64,000 bases of DNA, taken from the NCBI GenBank assembly GCA_029255685.2, contig CM055319.2:7798747-7862746 (forward strand), given 5' to 3'. Source of the stretch: Silene conica (taxonomy: Eukaryota > Streptophyta > Magnoliopsida > Caryophyllales > Caryophyllaceae). Positions 10,794-20,503 of the stretch are shown here, piece by piece. The translations under genes and the position numbers were made by a program. The notes beneath the pieces are model-generated. The model was not told the DNA's origin. It saw nothing but the letters and a program-made list of their open reading frames with translations, and did no database searches. The number at the start of each line of letters is the position of its first letter. Position 1 is the stretch's first letter.

Positions 10794-12828
10794 AATTCCC
10801 CAAACCAAACCCTTGCTTGCCCTCAAGCAAGAAGTAGACTCGATCCTAACTAATGGAACGATTTCAATCTCAGAGCGAAATTTACATGTCAGCCTAGACC
10901 AATACCAAGTACAAAATGAGAAAGTATATAAATCATGCAAACGAGTTATGGTGTTGTCAAACTTGCAAATATAGAGGCTATAGAGACTTTATACCATGGA
11001 CTCTCGCGGCACGCTCGAGACACTCATGAAGCAAAGGGTGAGTATATGTAAAAGATAGAAAGAAGTACATTTGTCATGACACTCACCTAACTACGACCCA
11101 TGGAAACATGCCTGCAATCTAACATGAACAAGAATTCTACAACTTTGTATAACAATCTTATTAAGTGACCCAGATACATGCAATTGGGGTTATGAAAGAT
11201 ATGTGAGGTAAAAGATAAAAAAGGGGTTAAGATGTTTTTGGATCTGTGGGGTTAGTAGCCAAGCTAGTAAAACTGGTTCCCAACAACATACTTCTCAACT
11301 TTTTGATATTAAGAAAGTGCTCTTTTTGTAGCAGAACTCTCACATTGAAAATAAGAAAGAACTCCCCAATATTTTGAATGAGGTACGGGAGTGATAACAT
11401 ATAAAAGAAAGGGATTTTGGAACGATTTTTTTTTTTTGAATCTGATCCTGTCAGTTTGTCGACCGACCTCAACGTGTGGTCGGTCGACTGACTTCTGTAT
11501 TTTTTTGATTTTTTCGTTTTTCTTTTCTTTTCTTCCTTTTTCTGAATTTTTAAGTTCTTTTTCTTTTCTTTCTTGCTTTCTTTCTTTTCTCTTTTTATTT
11601 TTCTCTGCTTAAGATAGCTTACAAACCAAGATACCTCAAGAGTCAAACCAAAGGCCACAAATACTAGCTTGGAAGGGTAGGCTAAGTATGGGATGTAGTT
11701 TTGGGGGAATAAAAAGGCAATTTTGGCTATGTGAAGCTTATAGGTAAATATGAGAAAAGGGATCCCAAACGCACGTATCAAGACTCACAAAACGAGATAG
11801 TAAAACAAGTATATAGCAATTCAAGCTCATGTTTATGCATATTGATGTAACATGTTCCAAGGGGAGTACTACTCACATCCTAGACAACTGGTTTAAGAAT
11901 GAAACCAGGAAATAAGCTCTAAACCTTAGAATGTATAGTAGGTTGCCAAGGTATAAGTCAAGTCTCAAGATATGTAAATTGACAAAAACTCGTAGATATG
12001 CAAAAGACTCTCATACTAAAACAAGTTGACAAGGCAAAGTAAAGGCATAAACATGTAAGATAGCTAAATCATCCTTGAAATACTTTCGTTCCGACTCGAC
12101 CTATATGCTAAAATAAACGTGCATTTTTTTTTGGAATTTTTGAATTTTTTAATTTTTTTGGATTTTTGTATATATAAGGAAAATAAAGAAAAGAACGATG
12201 CAAGACAGAAATGCAATAAACGTGTGACAGAATGCAATGCATGTGACACGAAACCATTCCCCAAACCAACCCGCACAATGTCCCCATTGTGCATTAGCCT
12301 AAGTAAAGGTTTCAGAAAATTAAAGTAAAGATGCAAAGAGAATAAAAATTAAGGAAAAACTGGAAAGAACTCACTGGATTATGAAGCGCATGAGAAAGAC
12401 CTCCCCAAACCAGCGTAAGCTTGGGAGGTTTTTGGTGGCCAGCAGTGCCACTCAAGTAACCAAGTCAATTTCACGATTTCCAAGGAAGAGAAACGAAAGA
12501 CCGTAGCGGACAGTAGGTCGACCGACTTATGTAACAGGTCGACCGACCTCCTGTGAACCACAGAAGAATTAGCGATACAGCGACTCTGGTCGACCGACTG
12601 ATGTTTCTGGTCGGTCGACCCTCTGCGTTCTGGAAGTCTTCGTTTCTTCGTAAAATCTGAAAAAGCAAGAAAGTACGCGCGCCCAACAATGCGCGAGACG
12701 CCAAAAACGATTCTAAAGTCTTAACTACTCGAACATAAAGAAAAGGATCTAAAACTACGAGCAAAAAAAAAAAAAAAAAGGTCTCACACAACAAAAATAA
12801 ATTGTCTTAAAAACTGCACTTAAAACAA
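10794..12828. other. Non-coding interior of the Gypsy element
   Basis: About 2 kb lie between the protease stop and the 3' LTR, where an autonomous Gypsy element would carry the rest of pol. The sequence has T-rich/C-rich tracts (11510-11610, 12120-12180), further GGTCGACC dyads (11456-11495, 12513-12550, 12585-12625) and no RT, RNase H or integrase motif in any frame that I can recognise. Confidence 0.7.
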
Positions 12829-13809
12829 CTATCCGCTAAAGATGCGGAAGATATCCGACCATGGCTTCTGACGACATGCCGTAGTCTCCACGGTTTTTGC
12901 TTTAGTAGCAAAACACATCTTCTTTACGCCGTCGCAAAGCATATGCGACGGTCTCTCCTCTTGAACTTGCCTCCTCTTCTTCTTCTCCTCCCGATCCACG
13001 ACGTCTGGGTCCTCATTTTCTTCATAGCTTAGACATCCCATTCCTCCTCTCTGGATGATGACTTCCTTCACTTTGGGTTTCCCCAAACCTATTCCTGCAA
13101 TAGTCATAATAGAAGTGTCCTCCCTACTGCTCCCAATCTGGGGCGGAGGTGTAAAAACAGATACAGGAACAGGTAATAAAGTGGGAGAAGTGGTGATGAC
13201 CTCATACTTCTTCTCAGAAGTGATAGCATTACATGTGATGGGGGTCATAGCATCCTTTTTCCTATAAGATAGGCCATAGATAATAGAATGCTTGCCTACT
13301 TTGAAGGTTAGAGTCCCAGTGCCTACATCTATAATGGCACCTGCAGTGTGAAGGAAAGGTCTTCCTAGAATTATAGGTATATGGGCATCCTCTGGGATGT
13401 CCAAAACTACAAAGTCAACTGGGAAGAAGAACCTGTCAATACGCACAGGGATGTTTTCCAACACCCCTATAGGTTCCATAGATGTGCGATCTGCCATCTG
13501 GACTGTCATACTGGTCACTGCAAATTCGGTCATTCCTAGTTTTAAGGCAACGCTTAGGGGCATGACACTTATACTAGCACCTAGGTCGCATAAAGCTTTC
13601 TTAACTGGGAAGGTTCCTATATTACAGGGGACAGAAAAACTACCAGGGTCTTCCAATTTATGAGGGGCTATGACATGTGACAAAAAGCTAGATGACTCTT
13701 CAGTGAGAGCCACCGACTCAACCTTTTCTAGAGACCTCTTCCTTGACAAAAGCTGTCTCATAAATTTAAGATAGGAAGGAACTTGTTGAACTAATTCTAA
13801 CAACGGGAC
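12829..13809 (-). CDS. Gypsy aspartic protease region
   Basis: The frame follows gag directly, separated from it by one in-frame TAA (13810-13812). The active-site motif is DLGAS within CDLGASISVMPLS, followed by a hydrophobic PIGVLENI strand and an IILGRPFLHTAGAIID segment, the usual pattern of retropepsin domains in Athila/Tat-like Gypsy elements. About 320 codons remain open to a stop at 12829. The family role is to cleave the gag-pol polyprotein inside the virus-like particle. There is no ATG at the start of the frame (the first codons are GTC CCG TTG), so expression needs readthrough of the TAA, or the frame has been disabled by a nonsense change. Confidence 0.85.
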   Translation of the reverse strand, partial: VPLLELVQQVPSYLKFMRQLLSRKRSLEKVESVALTEESSSFLSHVIAPHKLEDPGSFSVPCNIGTFPVKKALCDLGASISVMPLSVALKLGMTEFAVTSMTVQMADRTSMEPIGVLENIPVRIDRFFFPVDFVVLDIPEDAHIPIILGRPFLHTAGAIIDVGTGTLTFKVGKHSIIYGLSYRKKDAMTPITCNAITSEKKYEVITTSPTLLPVPVSVFTPPPQIGSSREDTSIMTIAGIGLGKPKVKEVIIQRGGMGCLSYEENEDPDVVDREEKKKRRQVQEERPSHMLCDGVKKMCFATKAKTVETTACRQKPWSDIFRIFSG

Positions 13810-15705
13810 TTAAACATTTAACGAACGAATCACATCCTTAAATTTGTCAAAATATACCCGATCCTTTGAAGGCACGAGTCTTTCTGGGAAAGGAGCAGCT
13901 GAGGACTCAGTATTTGCAGCCCTTTTTAGAAACCTGGGGGTCTTGTCACCCCGGAAAAGAAAATCCCGCAAGTTATTCGGCAAATCTGGGCGAAAGGGAA
14001 TTTCGGGTTCTGCTTCAGTGGTCGGTCGACCAGAATCTTCGGTCGGTCGACCAGTTTCCTGTTCAGGTAAAATTTTTGGGTCCTGATCTGTGGTCGGTCG
14101 ACCAGAATCTTCGGTCGGTCGACCACCTTCGCTGCTACTCGCCTGTTTTTCTTTTTCGCTCCCCACCTTAGCTCCACTTCGCAGGGAGATGATGTTTAGA
14201 GTCTCTTTTTTCTGGTCCGGTTTAGTCGGAAGCTGACCCGGAGCCCTAGTATCATTCTTGCTCGCAATTTGAGCAATCTGGGACTCTAACATCTTCATCC
14301 CTGCCTCTCTAGCCTGTGACTCCTTCTGTACCAACCCAATAAGATTTTGGATAAGAGCCTCTGTGTTGGGTGATGGGTTTGAAGGTGGTTGAGGGTTGAA
14401 AGGTGGTTTTTGGAAATTTTGTTTATGTGGGGGTAAATATGTGGAATTTTGCTGAGGTTGCATGTGTTGTGGGTTTTGAACATTCTGGTTTGTCCACCTT
14501 AAGTTGGGAGGGACATTATTATTATTCGGGTCATAGAAATTGTTCCCACGATAGTGTTGAAAAGCGGCACATGTTTCATTAGATGAAGTACAGAATTTTG
14601 ACACGTGCCCTTCTCCACCGCACCTCTCACAAGCGAAGGGTCCGTCATGAACGGCGTTCACCTGATAAATACCGCCCTTGCTTCCACTCCCTAGATCGAG
14701 TTTTCCTGCAGCCTCAAATTTTTCCAACTTGGCTGTCAAGGCCTCAATCGCTGATAGGTTGTATTCGGATTTCCTCTGATTTCCTCTGGAAGTGCCATGC
14801 TCAGCGCGGTGTACAGCAACATCTTCTATCAATTTGAGACCCTTAGTCTCTCCTGAATTATCTTGGAATCTCCCATTAGCTGCAGCGTCTAGGTAGGCCC
14901 TGTTGTCATCATAGAGGCCATTGTAGAACTGGTTGCAAAGAAACCATTGTTCGAATCCGTGATGTGGTATGGATCGAACAAGTCTCTTGAACCTGTCCCA
15001 CGCCTCGCTAAAGTCTTCATGGGGACCTTGCTTGAAATTGGTAATCTGCGCCCTTAAAGCATTAGTCTTTGATGCAGAATAGTATTTCCTGTAGAATGCT
15101 AAGGCTAGGGTATTCCAATCTGTGACTCCCGCAGCAGTGCGGTCTAGATCTCTGTACCACTCTCTCGCAGAGTCCCTAAAGGAGAAGATAAACATGGTTT
15201 GCTTAATCTGGTCCTGCGTCACTCCTTCTGGGGGTGCTATAGAGCATATGTAATCTGTGAAGATTTCAATATGCTTAGCAGCATCCTCATTGGCCGAGCC
15301 TCCAAATTGGTTTCTTTCAACCATAGTTATGTAGGCGGGCTTGGCCTCGAATGGCTTCCCAGTACCTGCAGGTAAAGTGAACCCTTTGTATAGGTCCTTT
15401 GCCTGAGGCATGGAGTGACTGACAATAGTAGCTTCTTCTGTCATGTTTTCTTCTTCTTTTGGAAAAACTGGAAAGTAGGTAAAAGGTGGTGTTTTCGGTG
15501 AAAGTGGATTGATGGGTGAATTTGGTTGTGAGGGTGGTGTTTTTGGTGAAGATGGTAATGATGGTTGTTCGAATAAGTCTTCTTGAAATAAGGAAGATGG
15601 TGAACCTCCTTCCTGATTTGCTAGAAGTTGCTTTCTTCTTTCTCTAAGAGTCCTCTCAATTTCGAGGTCAAGTGGTAGGAGTTCTCCTTGAACTGACCTG
15701 CGCAT
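13810..15705 (-). CDS. Gypsy gag polyprotein
   Basis: The 631-residue open frame begins MRRSVQGELLPLDLEIERTL shortly after the primer site. The first 90 residues are proline/serine-rich. A retrotransposon gag domain follows (DSAREWYRDL and FKRLVRSIPHHG are typical), then a CX2CX4HX4C zinc knuckle (CERCGGEGHVSKFC, near residue 365), and a Q/N/P-rich stretch. Two tandem blocks of GRPTEDSGRPTT-like residues follow, encoded by the same GGTCGACC dyads that occur in the LTRs. The C-terminus (IRSLNV) is the usual linker to protease. The intact frame fits a recently active element whose gag packages RNA into particles. Confidence 0.92.
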   Translation of the reverse strand: MRRSVQGELLPLDLEIERTLRERRKQLLANQEGGSPSSLFQEDLFEQPSLPSSPKTPPSQPNSPINPLSPKTPPFTYFPVFPKEEENMTEEATIVSHSMPQAKDLYKGFTLPAGTGKPFEAKPAYITMVERNQFGGSANEDAAKHIEIFTDYICSIAPPEGVTQDQIKQTMFIFSFRDSAREWYRDLDRTAAGVTDWNTLALAFYRKYYSASKTNALRAQITNFKQGPHEDFSEAWDRFKRLVRSIPHHGFEQWFLCNQFYNGLYDDNRAYLDAAANGRFQDNSGETKGLKLIEDVAVHRAEHGTSRGNQRKSEYNLSAIEALTAKLEKFEAAGKLDLGSGSKGGIYQVNAVHDGPFACERCGGEGHVSKFCTSSNETCAAFQHYRGNNFYDPNNNNVPPNLRWTNQNVQNPQHMQPQQNSTYLPPHKQNFQKPPFNPQPPSNPSPNTEALIQNLIGLVQKESQAREAGMKMLESQIAQIASKNDTRAPGQLPTKPDQKKETLNIISLRSGAKVGSEKEKQASSSEGGRPTEDSGRPTTDQDPKILPEQETGRPTEDSGRPTTEAEPEIPFRPDLPNNLRDFLFRGDKTPRFLKRAANTESSAAPFPERLVPSKDRVYFDKFKDVIRSLNV

Positions 15706-15829
15706 AAGATGGAAACTACAAGAAAAAAGTGAGAAGGTTTAAGGAACAAAAAGTTCCTTAAACTAAGAGAAACAAAAACAAAAAAACAATAAACACTGGC
15801 GTCACCTCCCCGGCAACGGCGCCAAAATT

Positions 15830-17398
15830 TGATGCCCGTCGTTGAGGGTACCAAAGATAAATTTATAATTCCTAACTTTAACAATAGATAGTGAAAGTCA
15901 GGGTCGAACCACAAGGAGGTGGGGAATGTTTATTGTTTGAATGTTAATGTTTAAAGGTAACAAAATTGGGGGTTTTGATTGTTGATTACTAAGTCTAAGC
16001 AAGGATTAAAATAAAACAAGAAATAAAGATGAGAATTAAATATATAAAAAGGGATGCTAGGATGTTCGGGTAATAAATAGCTAAGGTAAAATAAATCCTA
16101 AGGTCAACATGTATTGCAGTCGCGTAAGGGAGTGTAACATATCTTTTTAGGTCTATGCTACCTAATAGCTCCTTTCGGTCTATGCTATTAGTTCCTAAGT
16201 CTCACAATTATTGGGTGTCAACAATAAAGGTGATTCCTAAATCCCAGGTCACATACCTTTCAGCCTTGAGTAACCTATCCGTCGTAAAGTGTAAACCAAT
16301 GCCCTTCCCGTATCTTTCAATCTTGGGTAGGTCATTACTAACATCCTACAAGTCTCCTTATGGTCTTATTGCAGGATATTATAATTGACAAGAAAAGACG
16401 AAATAAGAATACATACGCGGGTGGTCGACCGACCAGCTACTCCAGTCGGCCGACCACGACCTCGGTCAACCGACCAGTTATTCCAGTCGGCCGACCGTGG
16501 TCCTGCTACAAGTCGGTCTTTCGAATTTTATTTACCTACGCATATTCATCCCCTACATCCTAACATATGAAATTTAGCTACTCATAATACTTAAGATGAT
16601 TATAAAATTTGGAATAAACATGGTAAACATGGTAAACAATCTAAACATGCGAGATTCAATAAAGTTTGGGATTTCTATCTTACTTATAAGCAATAGTAAT
16701 AAGAACAATAAGAAAACAATCTAAGAGAGAGTAATTACCACAGCTGGAATTGAGACAGAAAAGAACGAACTTTATTGAATGCTTGAGAATTCTTGAATAA
16801 GATAAAAGATGAACTAGATGGTAAAAGATTGAATAAAAGATCCTAAGGTATGATAATAGATATCAAGCATACATCAAAAGCATGCATAACCCTAATCACA
16901 AGATTTGTTTATATAGGGCATAAAACTAAGAGTTTCCTAAAAGCTCTAATTCTACTTTATTTCCGAAAAGAATTGCTCTGGGCTTCTGCGTAGGTCGGCC
17001 GACCTACTATGTGGGTCGGTCGACCGCTTCGTATTGGACTTTGTAAATTCTTGGGCTTTTCTTCAGATTTGAACTTTTATAAAGATCAGGGTCAGTCGGT
17101 CGACCTATATTGTCGGTCGGTCGACCGCTTCCCGAAGAATTTCTTCTATTTTCTTCTTGGTTTGACTTTGGGCTCTTTGACTTTGACTCCAGTTGACTTT
17201 CCATTTATTCCTTAATTATGCAAAAGACTTGAGGGTACGGACTTGGTGCTAAATCGTCTCTTTTCCGCATAAATCTGCAAAAGTGCATAAAAATACGAAA
17301 ATACACGATTGTTGGGAAATAAAGGCTAAAACATAGTAAATGAGCGACCAAATACGTGTAAAAATAGATGAAAAACATCATAAAATAGACACGTATCA
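15830..17398 (-). repeat. 5' LTR of the Gypsy element
   Basis: It is a 1569-bp copy matching 9225-10793, with about 13 scattered substitutions seen by eye. The primer binding site lies immediately beyond its left edge (15797-15829). It holds the same four GGTCGACC-type dyads (about 16421-16500, 16992-17027, 17093-17130). Confidence 0.93.
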
Positions 17399-17862
17399 GT
17401 CGGGGCGGGTGAGGGATAGGTATTGCAAACTACCAACAACAGATCGATAGTCTGACTCGTTTTCAATAGGGGCGGTTATGTCTTTGACTAATGGCAGGTG
17501 AGGCAACATGGAGGTGGATGCGGGTTTGGAATTGTGCATTTTAAATTTAAGTAAAAGACCATATAAGTATCTGGTTTGGTTTAAGTGCATTCCGGTTTTG
17601 GTCGGGGTAACCTCAATGCCTAAAAAATAAGACAAAGGGCCTATGTCTTTTAATGGGAATTTTTGTGAAATTTGACTAATAAAATTGGTTATATGAGTTG
17701 TATTAGGTCCGGTAACGATAATATCGTCAACGTAAATTAAAACAAATAAGGTGGTTTGAATGGTTTTAAGAATAAAAAGGGAGGGGTCAGCTATGGAATT
17801 TCGAAAACCTGAAATAAGTAGGTAGGTCTTTAACTCGGTGTACCATGCTCATGGCGCTTGTT
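17399..17862 (-). pseudogene. Copia polyprotein remnant: RT portion
   Basis: The minus strand encodes the reverse transcriptase end of the Copia element split by the Gypsy insertion. The pieces are KQAP and AWYTELK at the right edge, LFVLIYVDD-like RT active-site sequence, SYFLGIEVTPTKTG, and SLQYLSLTRPD at the insertion point. A TGA replaces the Arg of KQAPRAWY. Homology stops abruptly at about 17862, so the upstream half (gag, protease, integrase) is gone. Confidence 0.85.
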
Positions 17863-18715
17863 TGTATAGTGTAAGCAACAAAATATGAAGAGGAAAACTA
17901 TTTTCCTTTTTGCGTATGGTGGTCGGTTGTCAGACTTGTCACACAAGGGGACGAGTGATTGTGCTTTTTATCTTTTCCATAAGCTTAAGTCACATCCATT
18001 AGACTTAAGCCTAAAATAGACTATCATTATTTATCTTATTCATAATAAGATAAATAATCACACCCATGACCACCAATAACACATACCACACGACACCCAC
18101 TTAAAATTGGGTTCCATTTTATGTTTTATGTTTTGTCAATTGTAATATGTCACAAGTGTGACATATCACATGTTGTATGGCATTAGGTAATTATAAAATA
18201 TGTACTTAACTAATTAAATACAATTTCTTATCTTATAAGTAATACTTAACCTTTAAGTATCAATTACCAATTTATTATGTAAAACATGTCATTTTATTTT
18301 CCGGCAATATGATATACAACTTCTTTTGCAATCATAACCTATCGATTATAAAATAATTACTTATTTTACTATAATCGAATATCATATAATCATATTATCA
18401 TGAGAAACGTACCTCTCATTAATCCCGTTCATATTAGGGCATTACTTAATTCATATCGTATACGAATTATTAACTTTAATGATTCGGGCAACATCATTTA
18501 GGTGTGACCTTAAGGGATCAACTGATCACTACCATCATATGACGATAATGTCAAACTATTTAAAGCCAATCATCACCGGTAAATGACGATCAGTCGACTT
18601 TATAATTTATCATCCCTTCCGTATTCAGTATATAAATATACATGAGATTTTATGATTTTATAATAATTAATAAAATCATGTGATCGCACTATTATGGATG
18701 ACACTTATTCCAACA
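17863..18715 (-). repeat. LTR-like block, possibly a solo LTR
   Basis: Read on the minus strand it begins TGTTGGAATAAGTGTCATCC at 18715, a start often seen in plant Copia LTRs. It is AT-rich with a short inverted repeat (TTATCTTATTCATAATAAGATAA near 18030-18052, written here as a description of one imperfect dyad). No adjoining internal element was found and the left edge is uncertain. Confidence 0.4.
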
Positions 18716-19217
18716 GTAATGTGGAGTTTTAGTTGCAATTGTATAATTGTAAATATAAGAAATAGAAGAAGACATTTATGTCAATTATTTTACCAAGTAT
18801 GAAAAGAAAATATTGGATTAAATTGTACAAAAAGAGAATGTTAGAACATTGGATAAGAATGAAGGACGTATATATCATGTCAATATTATATCATTAACTT
18901 TTAATTGAGTTATTTTTGTCATGATGAAATGATTGTAAGATTTGTAACACATGAACTCCATCGTTTCAGTTGTATTCTTTAGAACATTTCATCCCTTCGC
19001 CATTTTTTTAATAACTCACTTGCCAACTAAATAAGGAATTATCTACTTCTTTCCAATATAGACACGACGTTAAGTTAATAACTGACTGAAATCTAAGTGA
19101 ATAGTATATCAAACATTAAATGCAGGATTAGTGTTTTACAACTAAAATAAATAGTACCAAACACTATAATTATAAGTTATTTTCAATATCCGTGCAACGC
19201 ACGGAAATGAAAACTAG
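18716..19217 (+). mobile_element. Helitron fragment with 3' terminus
   Basis: The right end has the Helitron signature: a short hairpin (CCGTGCAACGCACGG, 19190-19204) followed by AAATGAAAACTAG, ending CTAG at 19214-19217 before a T. No 5' end (A followed by TC) could be assigned. The rest is AT-rich and has no gene. Confidence 0.5.
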
Positions 19218-19230
19218 TTGTAATTACACC

Positions 19231-19748
19231 TAGGCCCGTAAATGATCTGAACCGGCTCGTAGAACCCCGGAATCAGCTCGGTCAAAGCTCGGCACGAAAT
19301 CGGTCAAACTAATTCCGAGCCGATTTTGAGTCGGGTGGACCAAATCCGAGTCGATTCCAAGCTTAGTAGAGCTCGAAATCGGAAGTTCGGTTAGGCTCGT
19401 TTTATCCATTATTTTTAGTTATTTTGTCATTTTGTAATTTTTTTTGTTCCTAATAAAATGTCATTTTAACATTTATAATCATATGTTTCTTATATATGAT
19501 AAGTATTTTATATTTACATTTGTATTAAAATATATTTATTTTTATTTTGACTTACAAGTTCAAGAAAGTAAAGAAAAAAATTATTTAACCGAGCTCGAAT
19601 AGAGCTCGAGCCTAATCTGAGCTGATTCAGAGTTTTGATTTTTTAAGCTCGGATAATTCCGAGCCGATTCCGCGCTCAAGCTCAAGCTTCTGAGCCAATT
19701 CCAAACCCACCCGTGCTCAAACTCAAATCGGCTCGGTTACACCCCTTA
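19231..19748. mobile_element. Non-autonomous hAT element with GAGCTCG subterminal repeats, 518 bp
   Basis: An exact 8-bp target duplication attacacc occurs at 19223-19230 and 19749-19756. The ends are TAGGCCCGTAAATGA and, in reverse complement, TAAGGGGTGTAACCGA, imperfectly inverted. Repeated GAGCTCG/CCGAGC-type motifs crowd both subterminal regions around an AT-rich centre. It lies about 750 bp upstream of the dioxygenase start codon. Confidence 0.85.
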
Positions 19749-19756
19749 ATTACACC

Positions 19757-20503
19757 CCATTCTTTTTTTTTCTTTTTTTTTTAAAAACCTTTGTTAGGAA
19801 AAATCTAGCATCGACGACCAGTCGACCACTACACTACTACACTTCGACGAAGCTAACATCAATTTTTTTAATTTACATAAGAAGCTTCGACGAAATCTAG
19901 AACGCTATGACATTAACCAACTAGGCGACTACGGAGTAACACTATTTGAATTGGCTAACTAGCATTTACCCGGTCTAGATCATCTCCATTTCTTATTCAT
20001 TCATCTAATATTTAGTTTCATGTATCTACCTTCCACCGTTAGTCCGTTACCATCCATCGTTTGAGATTGCGACCACTAGATTGTGCAAGAATATAATCTC
20101 GACCGTTAAAATGAAATGTTGAGAAAAGATAATAGAGAAGACCTTGTTAGAAATAGTTAGGGGAGGGAATAAGGAACTTTTCGACGAAATGACGTCGTTA
20201 TTTTCCAAATTATTTATCAATTTGGAGTCTATTTGAAATTATTTCGTTTAAATGGGTCCACGTTATCACTTTATTTTTTCTTACAAAATTTTTACACTAA
20301 GCCGCAAGAATCAGACACCCCAACAAAATCGCAGAGTAATACTTTTCTATACAACACACGACTATAGATTGTTATGCTTATTGCACACTAATTACATCAT
20401 TGACAATAGCTTCTCCCATGATCTACATATACTTGCCTTACTAACTAAGTTTTACTAGTAGTACACTTATCTTCCAAATCGTAAATATTTTGTTAATATC
20501 TCC
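19757..20503 (+). promoter_or_regulatory. Upstream region of the dioxygenase gene
   Basis: This 750-bp region separates the hAT element from the start codon at 20504. It contains an imperfect GAAGCTTCGACGAA duplication (near 19850 and 19883). I found no convincing TATA box and no other gene. Confidence 0.35.

Larger units (their letters stand above)
9225..17398 (-). mobile_element. Young non-autonomous Ty3/Gypsy element (gag-pro only)
   Basis: Two direct repeats of equal length (1569 bp; 9225-10793 and 15830-17398) bound an internal region of 5036 bp. The flanks are gtcag (9220-9224) and gtcgg (17399-17403), a 5-bp target duplication with one change, in a Copia RT frame (LTRPD followed by IAFSVNK). 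Next to the right LTR, on the minus strand, is a primer site TTTGGCGCCGTTGCCGGGGA, typical of Athila/Tat-like elements. A purine-rich tract (TTTGGGGAA) lies beside the left LTR. Gag and an aspartic protease are encoded; no reverse transcriptase, RNase H or integrase is seen. I counted about 13 differences between the LTRs by eye (under 1%), so insertion was recent. Mobilisation would need proteins from another element. Confidence 0.93.

Noticed and set aside
11227..11781. 184-codon K-rich minus-strand frame in the Gypsy interior
   Set aside because: It derives from TTTTTCTTTTC tracts; there is no domain and it is in non-coding element DNA.
13055..13663. Plus-strand frames opposite the Gypsy protease
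   Set aside because: They are antisense shadows of the minus-strand protease, which has the DLGAS active site.
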